Positions 33,263-42,778 are shown, numbered from the stretch's first letter. The stretch: DNA of 64,000 nt from Streptomyces sp. NBC_00376 (GCF_036077095.1 NZ_CP107960.1:682001-746000), one strand, 5' to 3'. The notes: generated from the sequence alone by a model not told the origin. Numbers and translations: made by a program.

Positions 33263-34036
33263 CTAGTAGGAAATCTCCCTGCGGATGGCCCACGGAACTG
33301 ATCCTTCAAGGAGCCAGGCCGCCTCTTCCACGACGGCGTGCCCCTCCAGCACCGTCCGGGCGATTTCACGCTTCAAAGACTTCTGCTCGTCGCCATCAAC
33401 CCGGGGAAAAAGGCTGAGTGCGGCTCCCAGCCGGATCGCGGGAGACGGGTCACTCAATTTCTCATGGACCCATTGATGTACGGCCCGTCCCCTCTCGTCC
33501 ATCGGCCCGGCGGTGAATCCCAGGTTGGCCAGGGCCTCGATGATGTCTACTTTGAGTCGCTCATCGAGTGAATCATCGAACAGCGACCGCAGAAACCCCA
33601 TCAGGTCGTTCCGATGTTCCTTCATCTGTGACAGCAGATACACACCTGCGCACCTGTCACGCACATTTTCATTCCGCTCGACCAGCTCGGTGACTGCTGG
33701 AAGAAATCTTTCATAAGCGGCAGCTACGCCCGTTTCCCATGCCACCATCTCGTCATATTCCGAGTGGCGTGCCGGGGGCCTGCGCAGCTGCGACCTCTTC
33801 CACGACCAGAGTGCCGACGTGTAGATTCGACCCAGATAGAAGAATATTTCCGGCGCGATCAGGGTCGCACGGGACAGCCCCGCCTCGAACAGGACGGGAA
33901 TGTACTCCACGGATTCACGCTCAAGCGTCATGCGCTGAGGACAGATCACCTCGCATATCGCGAAAAGTGCCCTACGAGCCCGGTCCGCATCGGAACTCGT
34001 CAGCGCTTGCGCTTCCCTGAACAGATCGGTGCTCAC
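33263..34036 (-). CDS. HEAT-repeat protein, possible immunity protein
   Basis: An all-helical protein of about 257 residues with HEAT-like repeats in its C-terminal half: LFDDSLDERLKVDIIEALANLG, WVHEKLSDPSPAIRLGAALSLF and REIARTVLEGHAVVEEAAWLL. The N-terminus (LFREAQALTSSDADRARRALFAICEVICP) is also helical. No catalytic motif. Start is uncertain: GTG 34036 with GGGG upstream, or ATG 34066 nine bases after the deaminase stop. GC content is visibly lower than in neighbouring genes. It directly follows a YwqJ-type deaminase toxin domain in the same direction, the classic place for an immunity gene; that role is inference. Confidence 0.72.
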   Translation of the reverse strand: MSTDLFREAQALTSSDADRARRALFAICEVICPQRMTLERESVEYIPVLFEAGLSRATLIAPEIFFYLGRIYTSALWSWKRSQLRRPPARHSEYDEMVAWETGVAAAYERFLPAVTELVERNENVRDRCAGVYLLSQMKEHRNDLMGFLRSLFDDSLDERLKVDIIEALANLGFTAGPMDERGRAVHQWVHEKLSDPSPAIRLGAALSLFPRVDGDEQKSLKREIARTVLEGHAVVEEAAWLLEGSVPWAIRREISY

Positions 34037-34074
34037 ATACGCCCCATCTGCACCTCGGCAAGCCATCACGAGAA

Positions 34075-34539
34075 CTACGAATTCGTGACGATGACATCGA
34101 GGTGATTCAGTACGGGCCCGCAGCGCGGGCACGGCGGGTATGGGTCTCCGACTTTGTGCACACCTTTCAATTCATTCGCATGGACCGCTTCGATGCCCGC
34201 GCCCTTGACCGGGGATTCGTTTATCCCTTCCTTGTATTCGACCGAGTAGGCCTGATCCAGACAGTCGATCTCGGCACAGCCGAATTTGTGCGCGAGATTT
34301 AGTTGATCCAGCTTGTTCACGAGGTTCCGGTCGATCTCCGACTTGCTCCGGTCCCTGCTCACCCCCTTGTACGGCTCCACTCCCGAGCGCGTGGTCAGAA
34401 TGGCGACACACTCCGCAGGCTTGTGCCTCTTGGCCAGCTCCATGAGCCCCGGTGAACTCGCACGTTCCCCGGCCGGGGGTCTGACGGGGACGTACTCCTC
34501 GCGCTTGAGATCCGTCTCGTTGAACAGCGCCCCGTACAC
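34075..34539 (-). CDS. YwqJ-like deaminase toxin domain
   Basis: The frame encodes a nucleic-acid-type deaminase domain of polymorphic toxins (YwqJ-like). Key residues: the His-Glu pair in EAVHANELKGVHKVGDPYP and the zinc Cys pair in CPRCGPVLNHLDV near the C-terminus, plus FGCAEIDCLDQAYSVEY earlier. The first in-frame start is GTG 34539, but coding character continues upstream in this frame to about 34570, where it meets the effector frame at GGGAAAG. The domain therefore looks like the C-terminal toxin of the gene 34395-35556, reached by a -1 frameshift or by loss of one base. The HEAT gene begins just after its stop. Confidence 0.75.
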   Translation of the reverse strand: MYGALFNETDLKREEYVPVRPPAGERASSPGLMELAKRHKPAECVAILTTRSGVEPYKGVSRDRSKSEIDRNLVNKLDQLNLAHKFGCAEIDCLDQAYSVEYKEGINESPVKGAGIEAVHANELKGVHKVGDPYPPCPRCGPVLNHLDVIVTNS

Positions 34540-35556
34540 CTCGACGAGACCGGAGGCCTCCTCTCCTTTCCCGCGGCAGCACGGGTCGCGGTCAGGGCGG
34601 TCATGGACTGGGCGCCGGAGGTGGCTGCTGCCGTCCTCGCTCCCGCGAACTGCTGGTCCTCGGCCGCCCGGCCTTTGGCGGGGGCCTTCGCGGAGTCCGT
34701 CTCGGCGGTCTTCTTCGCGGAAAGCGCCTCGTCGAACTCCGGTTCATTGCCCTTGGCGAGCTGTTCCTCGCTGATCTCGGCGTCCGCCATGGTCTGGTCG
34801 TTGGCGGCCGGGCCCTGCGAGAAGTCGGTCACCGCCACCGGCTGCTTCGCCGGAACGGCGTCCGCCGCACACGGAGCACCCGGGTTGGCAGGGGGCTGGT
34901 CCGGAGTGAGAGGGGTGACCTCTTTGTCCTTCGCGACCGAAGTGTCGGGCGGGGCCTTTGTCGCGGTGTCGATGTCCTTGGCCGAGGACTCCTTCCCGTC
35001 CTTGACCTTCCCGTCGACCTCGCCCTTGATCTCGTCGGCCTTGCCGGACTTGGAGAACTTGTCCGCCTGGTCGAGGTTCTTCGGCGCCTGCGCGTCGATC
35101 GCCTTGTTCACCGCGTCGACGAACGCCTTCTTGTCGAACTCCCCGGGCTTGGCGGCGTTCATCTTCTCCGCGTTCGCCGCCTTGCCCTGCGCCTCCTTGT
35201 CGTCCGGCGGCGCCACGGCGGCGTCCTGCGACGCCCTCGACTCCGCTGCCGCGGGCGGGTGAACGACGATCCGGTTCTTCTTCGTCGCCACATCCGCCTT
35301 CACGGCCCGGAAACCCGGAGCCTGGGCAGGAGGCGGCTTCACCGGGGCCGTGTAGCGCTGGGCGACCAGACGGGAGACGGCCGCGTTTCCCGCCGTCCGC
35401 TGCAGGCACTGGAGAGCGGCGGTCCGCAGAAGACGGGGCCGGACGGGCAGCAGGGACCGGCGCGGGGGAATGCGCGGCAGCCTGAGCCGACCTGTCGCAG
35501 GAACGGGATATGTCCGTGCGCGCCGGAGCGGCGGCACCTTCGGGAACGGCCTTCAT
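34395..35556 (-). CDS. N-terminal part of a polymorphic effector (DUF4157/eCIS-type leader), frameshifted
   Basis: The ATG at 35556 has GGGGAGGG upstream and opens an Ala/Pro/Ser-rich leader. A +1 change of frame before about 35430 is needed to reach ALQCLQRTAGNAAVSRLV, the short motif that heads many effectors of contractile injection systems (often with DUF4157). Alternatively, GTG 35537 starts in the second frame. A long charged region follows (Lys/Asp/Ala-rich, residues ~80-310; e.g. KKAFVDAVNKAIDAQAPKN, PLTPDQPPANPGAPC). At GGGAAAG (34564-34570) the deaminase domain continues in the -1 frame, while the zero frame runs to a stop at 34395. Either a decaying gene, sequencing errors, or programmed frameshifting; I cannot decide. 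Confidence 0.6.
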
Positions 35557-36129
35557 CAGCCCTCCCCGTCACCGGTCCGGTACGCATGCCCGTCGGCGTG
35601 CCGGTCCGTGCCGCCGGGCTGTTCGTTCCAGAGTGCCGGTCCTGACGGATCGCACGGAGCGTGCGTAGGCGGAGCCCGGGGCAGCGAAGAACGGAAACAC
35701 GGCCGGGGACGCGTTGCCCCTTCGGGCGACCACGAGTGCGCGAACGGGCGTTGGGTACCGAAACGGGTGGTGCATCCGGCCGGATCCGGACGCAGGGGGA
35801 ACTCCCGGAGCTCTTCCGCTTCGTCGGGTAGTCGTTGGAGCACCTGCGCCCGTGGATGCCCTGGGTGGCTGAGCACAGCCCTGACAGGGCCACCCGATTC
35901 GCTGCCGACCACGCGGAACGCTCGGCGCGCGGGGAGGAGTTCACCCATGCGATCGTGCCGACCTCTTCCGGCCTCTTCCGGCCTCTTCCGGCCTCTTCCG
36001 GCCTCGGCCAAATCGGCCAGACCGAACAGTTCAGGCCACAGTCATCCGTGATACCCCGTCGGGCCATCCCGGGCAGCGACACTCCCTCTGTCCCATCCGC
36101 ACGGGGGCGTACAGACGAAGGAAGTTCCA
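35557..36129. other. Intergenic region between effector and phosphoesterase genes
   Basis: About 570 bp with no convincing gene; the short open frames have poor codon usage. It contains a four-copy 10-bp tandem repeat (35962-36001) and must hold promoters for both divergent genes. Confidence 0.45.
35962..36001. repeat. Tandem repeat, four copies of CCTCTTCCGG
   Basis: Four perfect head-to-tail 10-bp units followed by a partial CCTCGG. It lies 129 bp before the metallophosphoesterase start. Confidence 0.85.
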
Positions 36130-37164
36130 ATGGATCGCAGATCGTTCATGGCCACCACAGGCACCGCGTCCCTGGTGGGCGGTGCCCTTGCCGCCGGGGC
36201 CGGACTCGCGGCACCGGCGGCCGAGGCCGCTCCGTACCGGCCAGGCAAGGGCCGGACGGTCCGGTTCAACATCATCAGTGACATCCAGGGCGACCTGACG
36301 GACTTCGGCAAGGCCCTCGATGATCTGCACCGCGTCAACCCCGACAGTGCGGGCCTCGGCATAGCCGGCGACATCACCCCGCGCGGCTACGACTTCGAGT
36401 ACGCGGCGGTCCGCCAGACCCTTGAGCGGCACCCGCATCCCAAGAACGTCGCCTGGGCCATCGGCAACCACGAGTTCTACGTGCCGAAGTACAGCGACCC
36501 CAACACCCTGGCACAGGCGACCTGGCCCAACGGCACGACGGAGGACTCCCTCTTCCGCAGCTTCTACAACTTCGCCGGCCGCAACAAGGTCTACTCCGAG
36601 ACGTCGTTCGGTGGCGTGCCCGTGCTCAGTCTCGGGACCGAGCGCTACTCGCACTACCACGACGCGAAGCTGTGGGACGAGGTGTGGATCAGCGACGAGC
36701 AGTTCGCCTGGCTGGAGGACCGTCTCGCGTACTGGGCCCGCCGCCGCAGGCCCGTCATGGTGCTGACCCACCACCCGCTGCCCAACACCGTGTCGGGCAC
36801 CCACAACAAGCTCTACCTCAACGACTACCTCCAGCCCGACCGGCTCCTGTCGATCCTCGGCCGGCACAAGGACGTGTTCCTATTCTCCGGGCACACCCAC
36901 TGGGACCTCAACCTGTCCGACTGGGTGGTGCGCCGGGTCGTCCCCGGAACCGGCAACCTCGAAGGCTTCACCGTCGTCAACACCGCAGCCGTCCAGGTGG
37001 GCTGGATGGACGACGGCAAGGGCGGCGAGGTCTCCCTCGGCGATGCCTTCAACCAGGGGCTCCAGGTCGAGGTCGGTCCCCACTCCGTCGTCATCAAGGC
37101 CCGTGACTTCACCACGGGTACCTGGCTCAAGCAGCTGACGGTCCCGCTGCACACCAGCGCCTGA
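36130..37164 (+). CDS. Tat-exported metallophosphoesterase
   Basis: A 344-residue calcineurin-like phosphoesterase with a twin-arginine signal (DRRSFMATTGTASLVGGALA, residues 2-21) and an Ala-rich cleavage region. The metal-binding blocks are intact: ISDIQGD near residue 50, GIAGDITPRG near 78, AIGNHEFY near 113, VLTHHPLP near 216 and FSGHTHWDLN near 254. It probably acts outside the cell on phosphodiesters or phosphomonoesters. ATG 36130 with GAAGG-like sequence upstream. No PhoP box was recognisable. It ends at a short hairpin before the convergent betaine operon. Confidence 0.88.
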   Translation: MDRRSFMATTGTASLVGGALAAGAGLAAPAAEAAPYRPGKGRTVRFNIISDIQGDLTDFGKALDDLHRVNPDSAGLGIAGDITPRGYDFEYAAVRQTLERHPHPKNVAWAIGNHEFYVPKYSDPNTLAQATWPNGTTEDSLFRSFYNFAGRNKVYSETSFGGVPVLSLGTERYSHYHDAKLWDEVWISDEQFAWLEDRLAYWARRRRPVMVLTHHPLPNTVSGTHNKLYLNDYLQPDRLLSILGRHKDVFLFSGHTHWDLNLSDWVVRRVVPGTGNLEGFTVVNTAAVQVGWMDDGKGGEVSLGDAFNQGLQVEVGPHSVVIKARDFTTGTWLKQLTVPLHTSA

Positions 37165-37190
37165 CCCGCCACCGCACACATGTCCTGCCT

Positions 37191-37213
37191 GCCGTGCCGA
37201 AGTCCGGCACGGC
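37191..37213. terminator. Short GC hairpin between convergent genes
   Basis: GCCGTGCCG (37191-37199) pairs with CGGCACGGC (37205-37213) across a 5-nt loop, between stops at 37164 and 37237. Confidence 0.5.
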
Positions 37214-37236
37214 ACGGCACGGCATACCGTCGCGGT

Positions 37237-38193
37237 TCACTTCGGCAGCCACGCCCGCCAGGTGGACTCGTTCTTCTTCACCCAGCGCTCCGCGGCCTGT
37301 TCGGGCGCGAGCTTCTGGTCCGCGATCATCAGCGCCACCTCGTTCTGGGCCCGGGTGGTCCAGCGGAAGTTCTTCAGGAACTCGGCGGCCCGGCCGCCCG
37401 CGTCGGCGAACCGGGCATTGAGGAACTTCCGCAGCGGGGTGTGCGGATACGCGCACGCCACCTTCTCCGGTTCGGCGTCGCAGCCCTCCTCGTACGCGGG
37501 CAGCTTCACCTCCGTCATGGGAACCTGCTCGAACAGCCACTGCGGCTTGTACCAGTAGGTCAGGAAGGGCTTCTTCTTCTTGGCGAACTGCTTGATCTGG
37601 GTGATCTGCGCCGCCTCGGAGCCGGAGAAGACCACCTGGTAGTCCAGGTCCAGGTTCTTCACCAGCGCCCTGTCATTGGTGACGTACGACGGCGAGCCGT
37701 CCAGGAGCTGGCCCTTTCCGCCGCTCTCCGCCGTGCGGAGCCGGTCGGCGTACTTGTTCAGGTTCTTCCAGTCCGTCACGTCGGGGTTCGTGTCGGCGAA
37801 GTACTTCGGCACGAACCAGCCGATGTGGCCGGTCACGCCGAGTTCCCCGCCCGGTGCGATGGTCTTCTTGTCCGCGACGTACCGCTGCTCCTGCTCCGGG
37901 TGGCCCCAGTCCTCCAGGATCGCGTCGACGCGGCCCTGGCTGAGCGCGTCCCAGGCGGGTACCTCGTCGATCTGGACGGTGTCGACCCGGTACCCCAGCT
38001 CGTGTTCGAGCAGGTACCGGGCGACGGCGGCGTTGGCCTGCGCGCCCACCCACGACTGGACGGACAGTGTCACGGTCTTCGCGCCGTGGGCGTCGGCGTA
38101 CGGGGACGCCTGCTTGGTCATGTCCGCCGCCCCGCAGCCCGTGAGGGTCAGCAGGCCGAACGCCGCGGCGGCGGCGATGGTACGGCTACGCAT
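37237..38193 (-). CDS. proX: Glycine betaine/proline ABC transporter substrate-binding lipoprotein
   Basis: A 318-residue OpuAC/ProX-type binding lipoprotein. The signal ends at lipobox LTGC (Cys about residue 20). The mature protein has SVQSWVGAQANAAVARYLLEHELGYRVDTVQID and AILEDWGHPEQEQRY, with Trp residues suited to cation-pi binding of quaternary ammonium compounds. ATG 38193 overlaps the end of the permease gene by eight bases, so it is the last gene of the bet/pro operon. It captures betaine, and possibly choline, outside the membrane for the ProW permease. Confidence 0.88.
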   Translation of the reverse strand: MRSRTIAAAAAFGLLTLTGCGAADMTKQASPYADAHGAKTVTLSVQSWVGAQANAAVARYLLEHELGYRVDTVQIDEVPAWDALSQGRVDAILEDWGHPEQEQRYVADKKTIAPGGELGVTGHIGWFVPKYFADTNPDVTDWKNLNKYADRLRTAESGGKGQLLDGSPSYVTNDRALVKNLDLDYQVVFSGSEAAQITQIKQFAKKKKPFLTYWYKPQWLFEQVPMTEVKLPAYEEGCDAEPEKVACAYPHTPLRKFLNARFADAGGRAAEFLKNFRWTTRAQNEVALMIADQKLAPEQAAERWVKKNESTWRAWLPK

Positions 38194-40117
38194 TCCGGGT
38201 CTCCTTTCCGGCAGGCTGGGTGACCCGGTCCAGCATCAGTCCGAGGCACACGATGGCCACGCCGGCTACCAGCCCGGTCGCCAGGTCGCCCTGGGCCAGC
38301 CCGAACACCACGAGGTAGCCGAGCGCTCCCCCGCCGACCATGCCGCCGATGATGACGACGGCGAGGACGAGGACCACTCCCTGATTGACGGCAAGCAGCA
38401 AAGCGGGCCGGGCAAGCGGTAGTTGGACCTGGCGCAGCTGCTGCCAGCCGGTCGCCCCGAGCGAGCGGGACGACTCCAGCACGACCGGGTCCACGGCCCG
38501 CATGCCCTGGGTGGTGATGCGGACGACGGCGGGCAGCGCGTACACCACTGCGGCGGCGGCGGCAGGTGCCCGGCCGACGCCGAACAGCGCGACCACCGGG
38601 ATCAGGTACACGAACTGCGGCATCGTCTGGAAGACGTCGAGCACCGGCCGCAGCAGACGTTCCAGGCGTGGGCCGCGCGCCGCGGCGACGCCGATGGCCA
38701 CACCGGCGAGGAGCGTGACGGCGACCGCGGCCAGCACCTGCGAGAGGGTGTCCAGCGCCGGTTCCCATGCCCCGAGCACCCCGATCACGGCCATGGCGAG
38801 CACGGCGGTCAGCGCGGTGCGCCAGGTGCCGACGAGCTGGGCGAGTACTGCCACCAGCAGCAGTACGGTCCACCAGGGCAGCCACTGCAGGCCGTCGCGG
38901 ACCGGGTCGAGGACCCAGCCGGTGAAGCGGGCGGCCCAGTCGGCGGTGCCGCCGACGACGGGCACCCCGGAGTACAGGTGCGCGGTCATCCAGTCGACGG
39001 CGCGGTTGACGGACGCTGCGATGTCCACGGTCCAGGCGTCGGGCCACAACAGCCGCCCGGTGTGGCGGCCGACGAGTGCGAAGGCCGTCGCCACGGCCGC
39101 GGCGACGGCCCAGCCGAGAGCCGTCCCCCGGGAGGGTGCGGCGCCGATCCGCTCCCCCGCCGCGGCGGTGACACGGTCGAGGACGACGGCGAGGAGCACG
39201 ACCGGCACCCCGGCGGCGAGCGCGGCGCCGACATCGACGGAGGCCAGGGCCTGGTACACGCGGTCACCGAGGCCGCCCGCGCCGATCACGGAGGCGATCA
39301 CGGCCATCGAGAGCGCCATCATGATCGACTGGTTGACGCCGAGCAGCAGTTCCTTGCGGGCCAGCGGGAGCCGGGCGGTCAGCAGCCGCTGACGGCCGGT
39401 CGCGCCGAGCGAGGCCGCGGCCTCCATGACCCCTGCATCCGCGCCGCGCAGCCCGAGCGCGGTAAGCCGGGCCATGGGCGGTGCCGCGTAGACGACGGTG
39501 GCAAGGACGGCCGCCGGGACGCCGATGCCGAAGACCAGTACGACCGGGAGCAGATACGCGAACGCGGGCAGCACCTGCATGGTGTCGAGCACCGGGCGCA
39601 GCGCTCGGTGCAAGCGGTCGGACAGTCCGGCGGCTAGCCCGAGCGCCGCGCCGAGCAGCACGGACGCGGTGACGGCGACGGTCATCAGTGCGAGGGTCTG
39701 CATGGTGGGGACCCACATGCCGAGCAGCCCGCACACGGCGAACGCGGCGACGGCGGTGAGCGCCGGGCGGATGCCCGCGAGGCGCCAGGCGACGAGGCCG
39801 GCGGCGGCCGTGACCCCGGCCCAGCCGGCGGCGAGGAGCACGAGGTAGACGGCGCGTACGGACAGGACGACGGCGTTGCTGATGTGGCCGAAGAAGTACA
39901 GGAAGAGCGGGTGGCTGTCCCGGTTGTCGATGATCCAGTCGCTGGCGTCGCCGAGCGGTCCGGACAGGTCGACGGCGAGGCGCGCGGGCCAGGTGCCGCC
40001 GCCCAGGAACAGGATGCCGAGCAGGAGCGCGACGAGTGCGGCCCCCGCCACGAGTGCGGTGCGGTACCGGGCGAGGGTGTCGCTCAGTGGCACGCGCGCG
40101 ACGGCGGTGGTGCTCAT
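38186..40117 (-). CDS. proW: Double-length glycine betaine ABC transporter permease (ProW-ProW fusion)
   Basis: A 643-residue permease with two homologous BPD_transp_1 domains in one chain. The first (residues ~140-300) has PVLDTMQVLPAFAYLLPVV and an EAA loop ending EAAASLGATGRQRL. The second (~450-610) has PVLDVFQTMPQFVYLIPVV and ESSRSLGATGWQQL. Usual ProW/OpuAB proteins are about 280-350 residues and dimerise, so this is an internal duplication that makes the pore from one polypeptide. ATG 40117 has GGAAGG upstream and overlaps the stop of a 30-codon ORF. It is energised by ProV, encoded just upstream. Confidence 0.88.
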   Translation of the reverse strand: MSTTAVARVPLSDTLARYRTALVAGAALVALLLGILFLGGGTWPARLAVDLSGPLGDASDWIIDNRDSHPLFLYFFGHISNAVVLSVRAVYLVLLAAGWAGVTAAAGLVAWRLAGIRPALTAVAAFAVCGLLGMWVPTMQTLALMTVAVTASVLLGAALGLAAGLSDRLHRALRPVLDTMQVLPAFAYLLPVVLVFGIGVPAAVLATVVYAAPPMARLTALGLRGADAGVMEAAASLGATGRQRLLTARLPLARKELLLGVNQSIMMALSMAVIASVIGAGGLGDRVYQALASVDVGAALAAGVPVVLLAVVLDRVTAAAGERIGAAPSRGTALGWAVAAAVATAFALVGRHTGRLLWPDAWTVDIAASVNRAVDWMTAHLYSGVPVVGGTADWAARFTGWVLDPVRDGLQWLPWWTVLLLVAVLAQLVGTWRTALTAVLAMAVIGVLGAWEPALDTLSQVLAAVAVTLLAGVAIGVAAARGPRLERLLRPVLDVFQTMPQFVYLIPVVALFGVGRAPAAAAAVVYALPAVVRITTQGMRAVDPVVLESSRSLGATGWQQLRQVQLPLARPALLLAVNQGVVLVLAVVIIGGMVGGGALGYLVVFGLAQGDLATGLVAGVAIVCLGLMLDRVTQPAGKETRNA

Positions 40118-40206
40118 CGTGGCAGCCTTCCCGTCGCGGCCGAGGCACGGGCGGGCGTGGGTGCGGCGCCGGGGCCCGGCGGGCCCCAGGTGGTGTGCGC
40201 GGGCAT
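40114..40206 (-). CDS. 30-codon ORF bridging proV and proW
   Basis: The ATG at 40206 shares its A with the proV stop (TGATG), and its TGA shares ATG with the proW start (ATGA). The 30 encoded residues are Pro/Ala/Thr-rich ([16 protein letters not shown]...) and codon third positions are mostly G or C. No homology is recognised. Its likely role, if any, is to carry ribosomes across the 88-base gap so that proW is translationally coupled to proV. It could also be chance in GC-rich DNA. Confidence 0.4.
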   Translation of the reverse strand: MPAHTTWGPPGPGAAPTPARASAATGRLPR

Positions 40207-41255
40207 CAGGCCGCCTCCTTCTGCGGGGCGAGCCCCGCCACCACACCGAGCAGGTCCGCGTGGCCGACCACGCCCACGCAGCGGCCGTCCTCGACGACCC
40301 GGGCCGTCCCGCCGCTGCGGACCACGGCCTCGATGGCTTCGTGGACCGTGGCGCCGGGGGCCAGCGCCGGGCCGCTGTCCGCCTCGGCGGCCTCGGCCGG
40401 CCGCATCGCCGTGCGCACGGTCATGACGTGTTCGCGCGGCACGTCGCGGACGAAGTCGCGGACGTAGTCGTCCGCGGGGGCGCCCACGATCTCCTCGGGC
40501 GTGCCGAGCTGCACGATCCGGCCGTCCCGCATCAGCGCGATCCGGTCGCCGAGTTTCAGCGCCTCGCCGAGGTCGTGCGTGATGAAGACCATCGTGCGGC
40601 CCTCCTCGCCGTGCAGCCGTACGACCTCCTCCTGCATGTCGCGCCTGATCAGTGGGTCGAGCGCGCTGAACGGCTCGTCGAACAGCAGGACTTCGGGGTC
40701 GACTGCCAGTGCGCGGGCCAGTCCCACCCGCTGCTGCTGGCCGCCGGACAGCTGGCCGGGGCGGCGGCCCTCCAGGCCTTCGAGGCCGACCTTGGTGACG
40801 AACTCGGCCGCCCGATCCCGCCGTTCGGCGCGCGGGACGCCCTGGATCTCAAGACCGTACGCGACGTTGTCGATCACCGACCGGTGCGGCAGCAGCCCGA
40901 AGTGCTGGAAGACCATGGCGGCGCGGTGGCGGCGCAGTTCGCGCAGCCGGGACGCGTCCATCGACAGCACGTCCTCGCCGTCGATGGCGATCGAGCCGGA
41001 GGTGGGCTCGATCAGCCTGGTCAGGCAGCGTACGAGCGTCGACTTGCCGGAGCCCGACAACCCCATGACGACGAAGACCTCGCCCTTGCGGACGTCGAAG
41101 GACACATCGCGCACGGCGGCGGTGCAGCCGGTGTGTTCACGCAGCTCGGCGGGGGCGAGAGCGGCGAGATCCGGATCCTTCGGCACCCGCTCGGCCTTCG
41201 GGCCGAAGACCTTCCACAACTCGCGCACGGAGAAGACAGGCGGTTCGGCGGTCAT
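40206..41255 (-). CDS. proV: Glycine betaine ABC transporter ATP-binding protein
   Basis: A 349-residue ProV/OpuAA-type ATPase. Walker [10 protein letters not shown] near residue 65, Q-loop [13 protein letters not shown], signature [15 protein letters not shown] near 170, Walker [13 protein letters not shown] near 190 and H-loop FITHD. The C-terminus carries a CBS-type regulatory region ([36 protein letters not shown]), as in OpuA-type osmosensing ATPases, which gate activity by ionic strength. ATG 41255 overlaps the betA stop by one base (TGATG). Confidence 0.92.
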   Translation of the reverse strand: MTAEPPVFSVRELWKVFGPKAERVPKDPDLAALAPAELREHTGCTAAVRDVSFDVRKGEVFVVMGLSGSGKSTLVRCLTRLIEPTSGSIAIDGEDVLSMDASRLRELRRHRAAMVFQHFGLLPHRSVIDNVAYGLEIQGVPRAERRDRAAEFVTKVGLEGLEGRRPGQLSGGQQQRVGLARALAVDPEVLLFDEPFSALDPLIRRDMQEEVVRLHGEEGRTMVFITHDLGEALKLGDRIALMRDGRIVQLGTPEEIVGAPADDYVRDFVRDVPREHVMTVRTAMRPAEAAEADSGPALAPGATVHEAIEAVVRSGGTARVVEDGRCVGVVGHADLLGVVAGLAPQKEAA

Positions 41256-42778
41256 CAGGCATTGCCTTCCAGGAGGTCCGCGCATTTCTCCCCGATCATC
41301 AGCACGCCGATCATCGGGTTGACGGTCGTCATCGTCGGGAAGACGGACGCGTCGGCGATCCGGATGCCCTCCAGGCCACGAATCCTCAGATCGGGTGACA
41401 CCACGGCGAGTTCGTCGTCCGGGGAGCCCATGCGGCAGGTCCCCGCCGGGTGGTAGACGGTGTGTGCGACCTTGCGCGCGTACTCGCCGAGCTCCTCGTC
41501 GGAGGTGACCCCGGGCCCCGGGCAGACCTCGCGCTTCAGCCAGCCGGCGAGCGGCTCCTGCTCCGCGATGCGGCGTGCGATGCGAATGCCGTCGACGAGG
41601 GTGCGGCCGTCGTAGTCGTCCTCGTCGGTGAAGTACCGGAAGTCGAGGGCGGGTTTGGCCTCGGGGTCGGCGCTGGTCAGGTAGAGGCGGCCGCGGCTGC
41701 GGGGCTTGGGGATGTTGGGGGTCATCGACACACCGTGCGGGGGCCGCTCGTACCCCAGGCGCTCGGGGTTGTCGGTGAACGGGATCTGGTAGAAGTGGAA
41801 CATCAGGTCCGGCCCGTCGGCGTCCGGGTCCCTGCGTACGAACAGGCCCGCGTCGCTGTCCATCGCGGAGTTCTCCGGGATCGGCCCGTCGGTCTCCCAG
41901 ACGATGACGGATTCGGGGTGGTCGAGGAGGTTCTCGCCGACGCCCGGCAGGTCGTGCACGACGGGGATGCCGAGCTTCTCCAGGTCGGCGCGGGGCCCGA
42001 TGCCCGAATGCAGCAGCAGCCGGGGGGTGTCCACGGCGCCCGCGCAGACGAGTACCTCGCGCCGGGCCCGTACGACGTGCTCCTCGCCCTCCTTGGTGCG
42101 CACCCGCACACCGGTGGCCCGGCTGCCTTCGAGGTCCAGTCCGAACGCCCAGGTCTCCAGGGCGATATGGAGGTTGGGCCGGTCCAGGAACGGGTGCAGA
42201 TACGCCACGGAGGCGGAGGAGCGCTTGTTGTTCTCCGGGTGGTAAGCGAGATCGAAGAAGCCGACACCCTCGTGGAACGGCTGCTTGTTGAAGCCTTCGA
42301 CGCGCGGCACGTCGAGTGCGGTCCGCGCGGCCTCGACGAAGTCCCGGGCGATGGCGTTGCGGTCGGCCTCGTCCACCGGGACGATGTTGTTGCGCAACCG
42401 GGCGAAGTACGGATCCATCGACGCCGCGTCCCAGCCCTCGGCGCCCGCGTCGGCCCACTCGTCCCAGTCGGACGGCAGGGGCTTGAAGGCGATGAGGGTG
42501 TTGTGGGACGAGCAGCCGCCGAGGACGCGGGCCCGGCTGTGCCGTATGTGGGAGTTGCCGCGGGGCTGTTCGGTCGTCGGGTAGTCGTAGTCCAGTTCAC
42601 CGCCGAGGAGGCCCATCCAGCGGCGCAGGGTGAGGACGTCGTCCCGTCCGACGTCGCTGGGGCCGCCCTCGATGACGGCGACAGTGGTGTCGGGGTTCTC
42701 GGTGAGCCGGGAGGCGATCACCGATCCGGCGGTGCCGCCGCCGATGACGACATAGTCGTAGACGTGGTTGTCGGTCAT
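41255..42778 (-). CDS. betA: GMC-family choline dehydrogenase / oxidoreductase
   Basis: A 507-residue FAD-dependent GMC oxidoreductase. The N-terminal FAD motif is [17 protein letters not shown] and [14 protein letters not shown] is the second flavin signature. The catalytic His region is [12 protein letters not shown] near residue 455 and the partner Asn is in [16 protein letters not shown]. Situated between a BetB-type aldehyde dehydrogenase and a betaine transporter, it should oxidise choline to betaine aldehyde; some GMC members act on other alcohols, so the choline assignment rests on context. ATG 42778. It is 115 bp downstream of betB. Confidence 0.85.
   Translation of the reverse strand: MTDNHVYDYVVIGGGTAGSVIASRLTENPDTTVAVIEGGPSDVGRDDVLTLRRWMGLLGGELDYDYPTTEQPRGNSHIRHSRARVLGGCSSHNTLIAFKPLPSDWDEWADAGAEGWDAASMDPYFARLRNNIVPVDEADRNAIARDFVEAARTALDVPRVEGFNKQPFHEGVGFFDLAYHPENNKRSSASVAYLHPFLDRPNLHIALETWAFGLDLEGSRATGVRVRTKEGEEHVVRARREVLVCAGAVDTPRLLLHSGIGPRADLEKLGIPVVHDLPGVGENLLDHPESVIVWETDGPIPENSAMDSDAGLFVRRDPDADGPDLMFHFYQIPFTDNPERLGYERPPHGVSMTPNIPKPRSRGRLYLTSADPEAKPALDFRYFTDEDDYDGRTLVDGIRIARRIAEQEPLAGWLKREVCPGPGVTSDEELGEYARKVAHTVYHPAGTCRMGSPDDELAVVSPDLRIRGLEGIRIADASVFPTMTTVNPMIGVLMIGEKCADLLEGNA

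Noticed and set aside
38423..39637. 404-codon plus-strand frame within proW
   Set aside because: Antisense shadow of a conserved permease, with low-complexity Gly/Asp/His composition.
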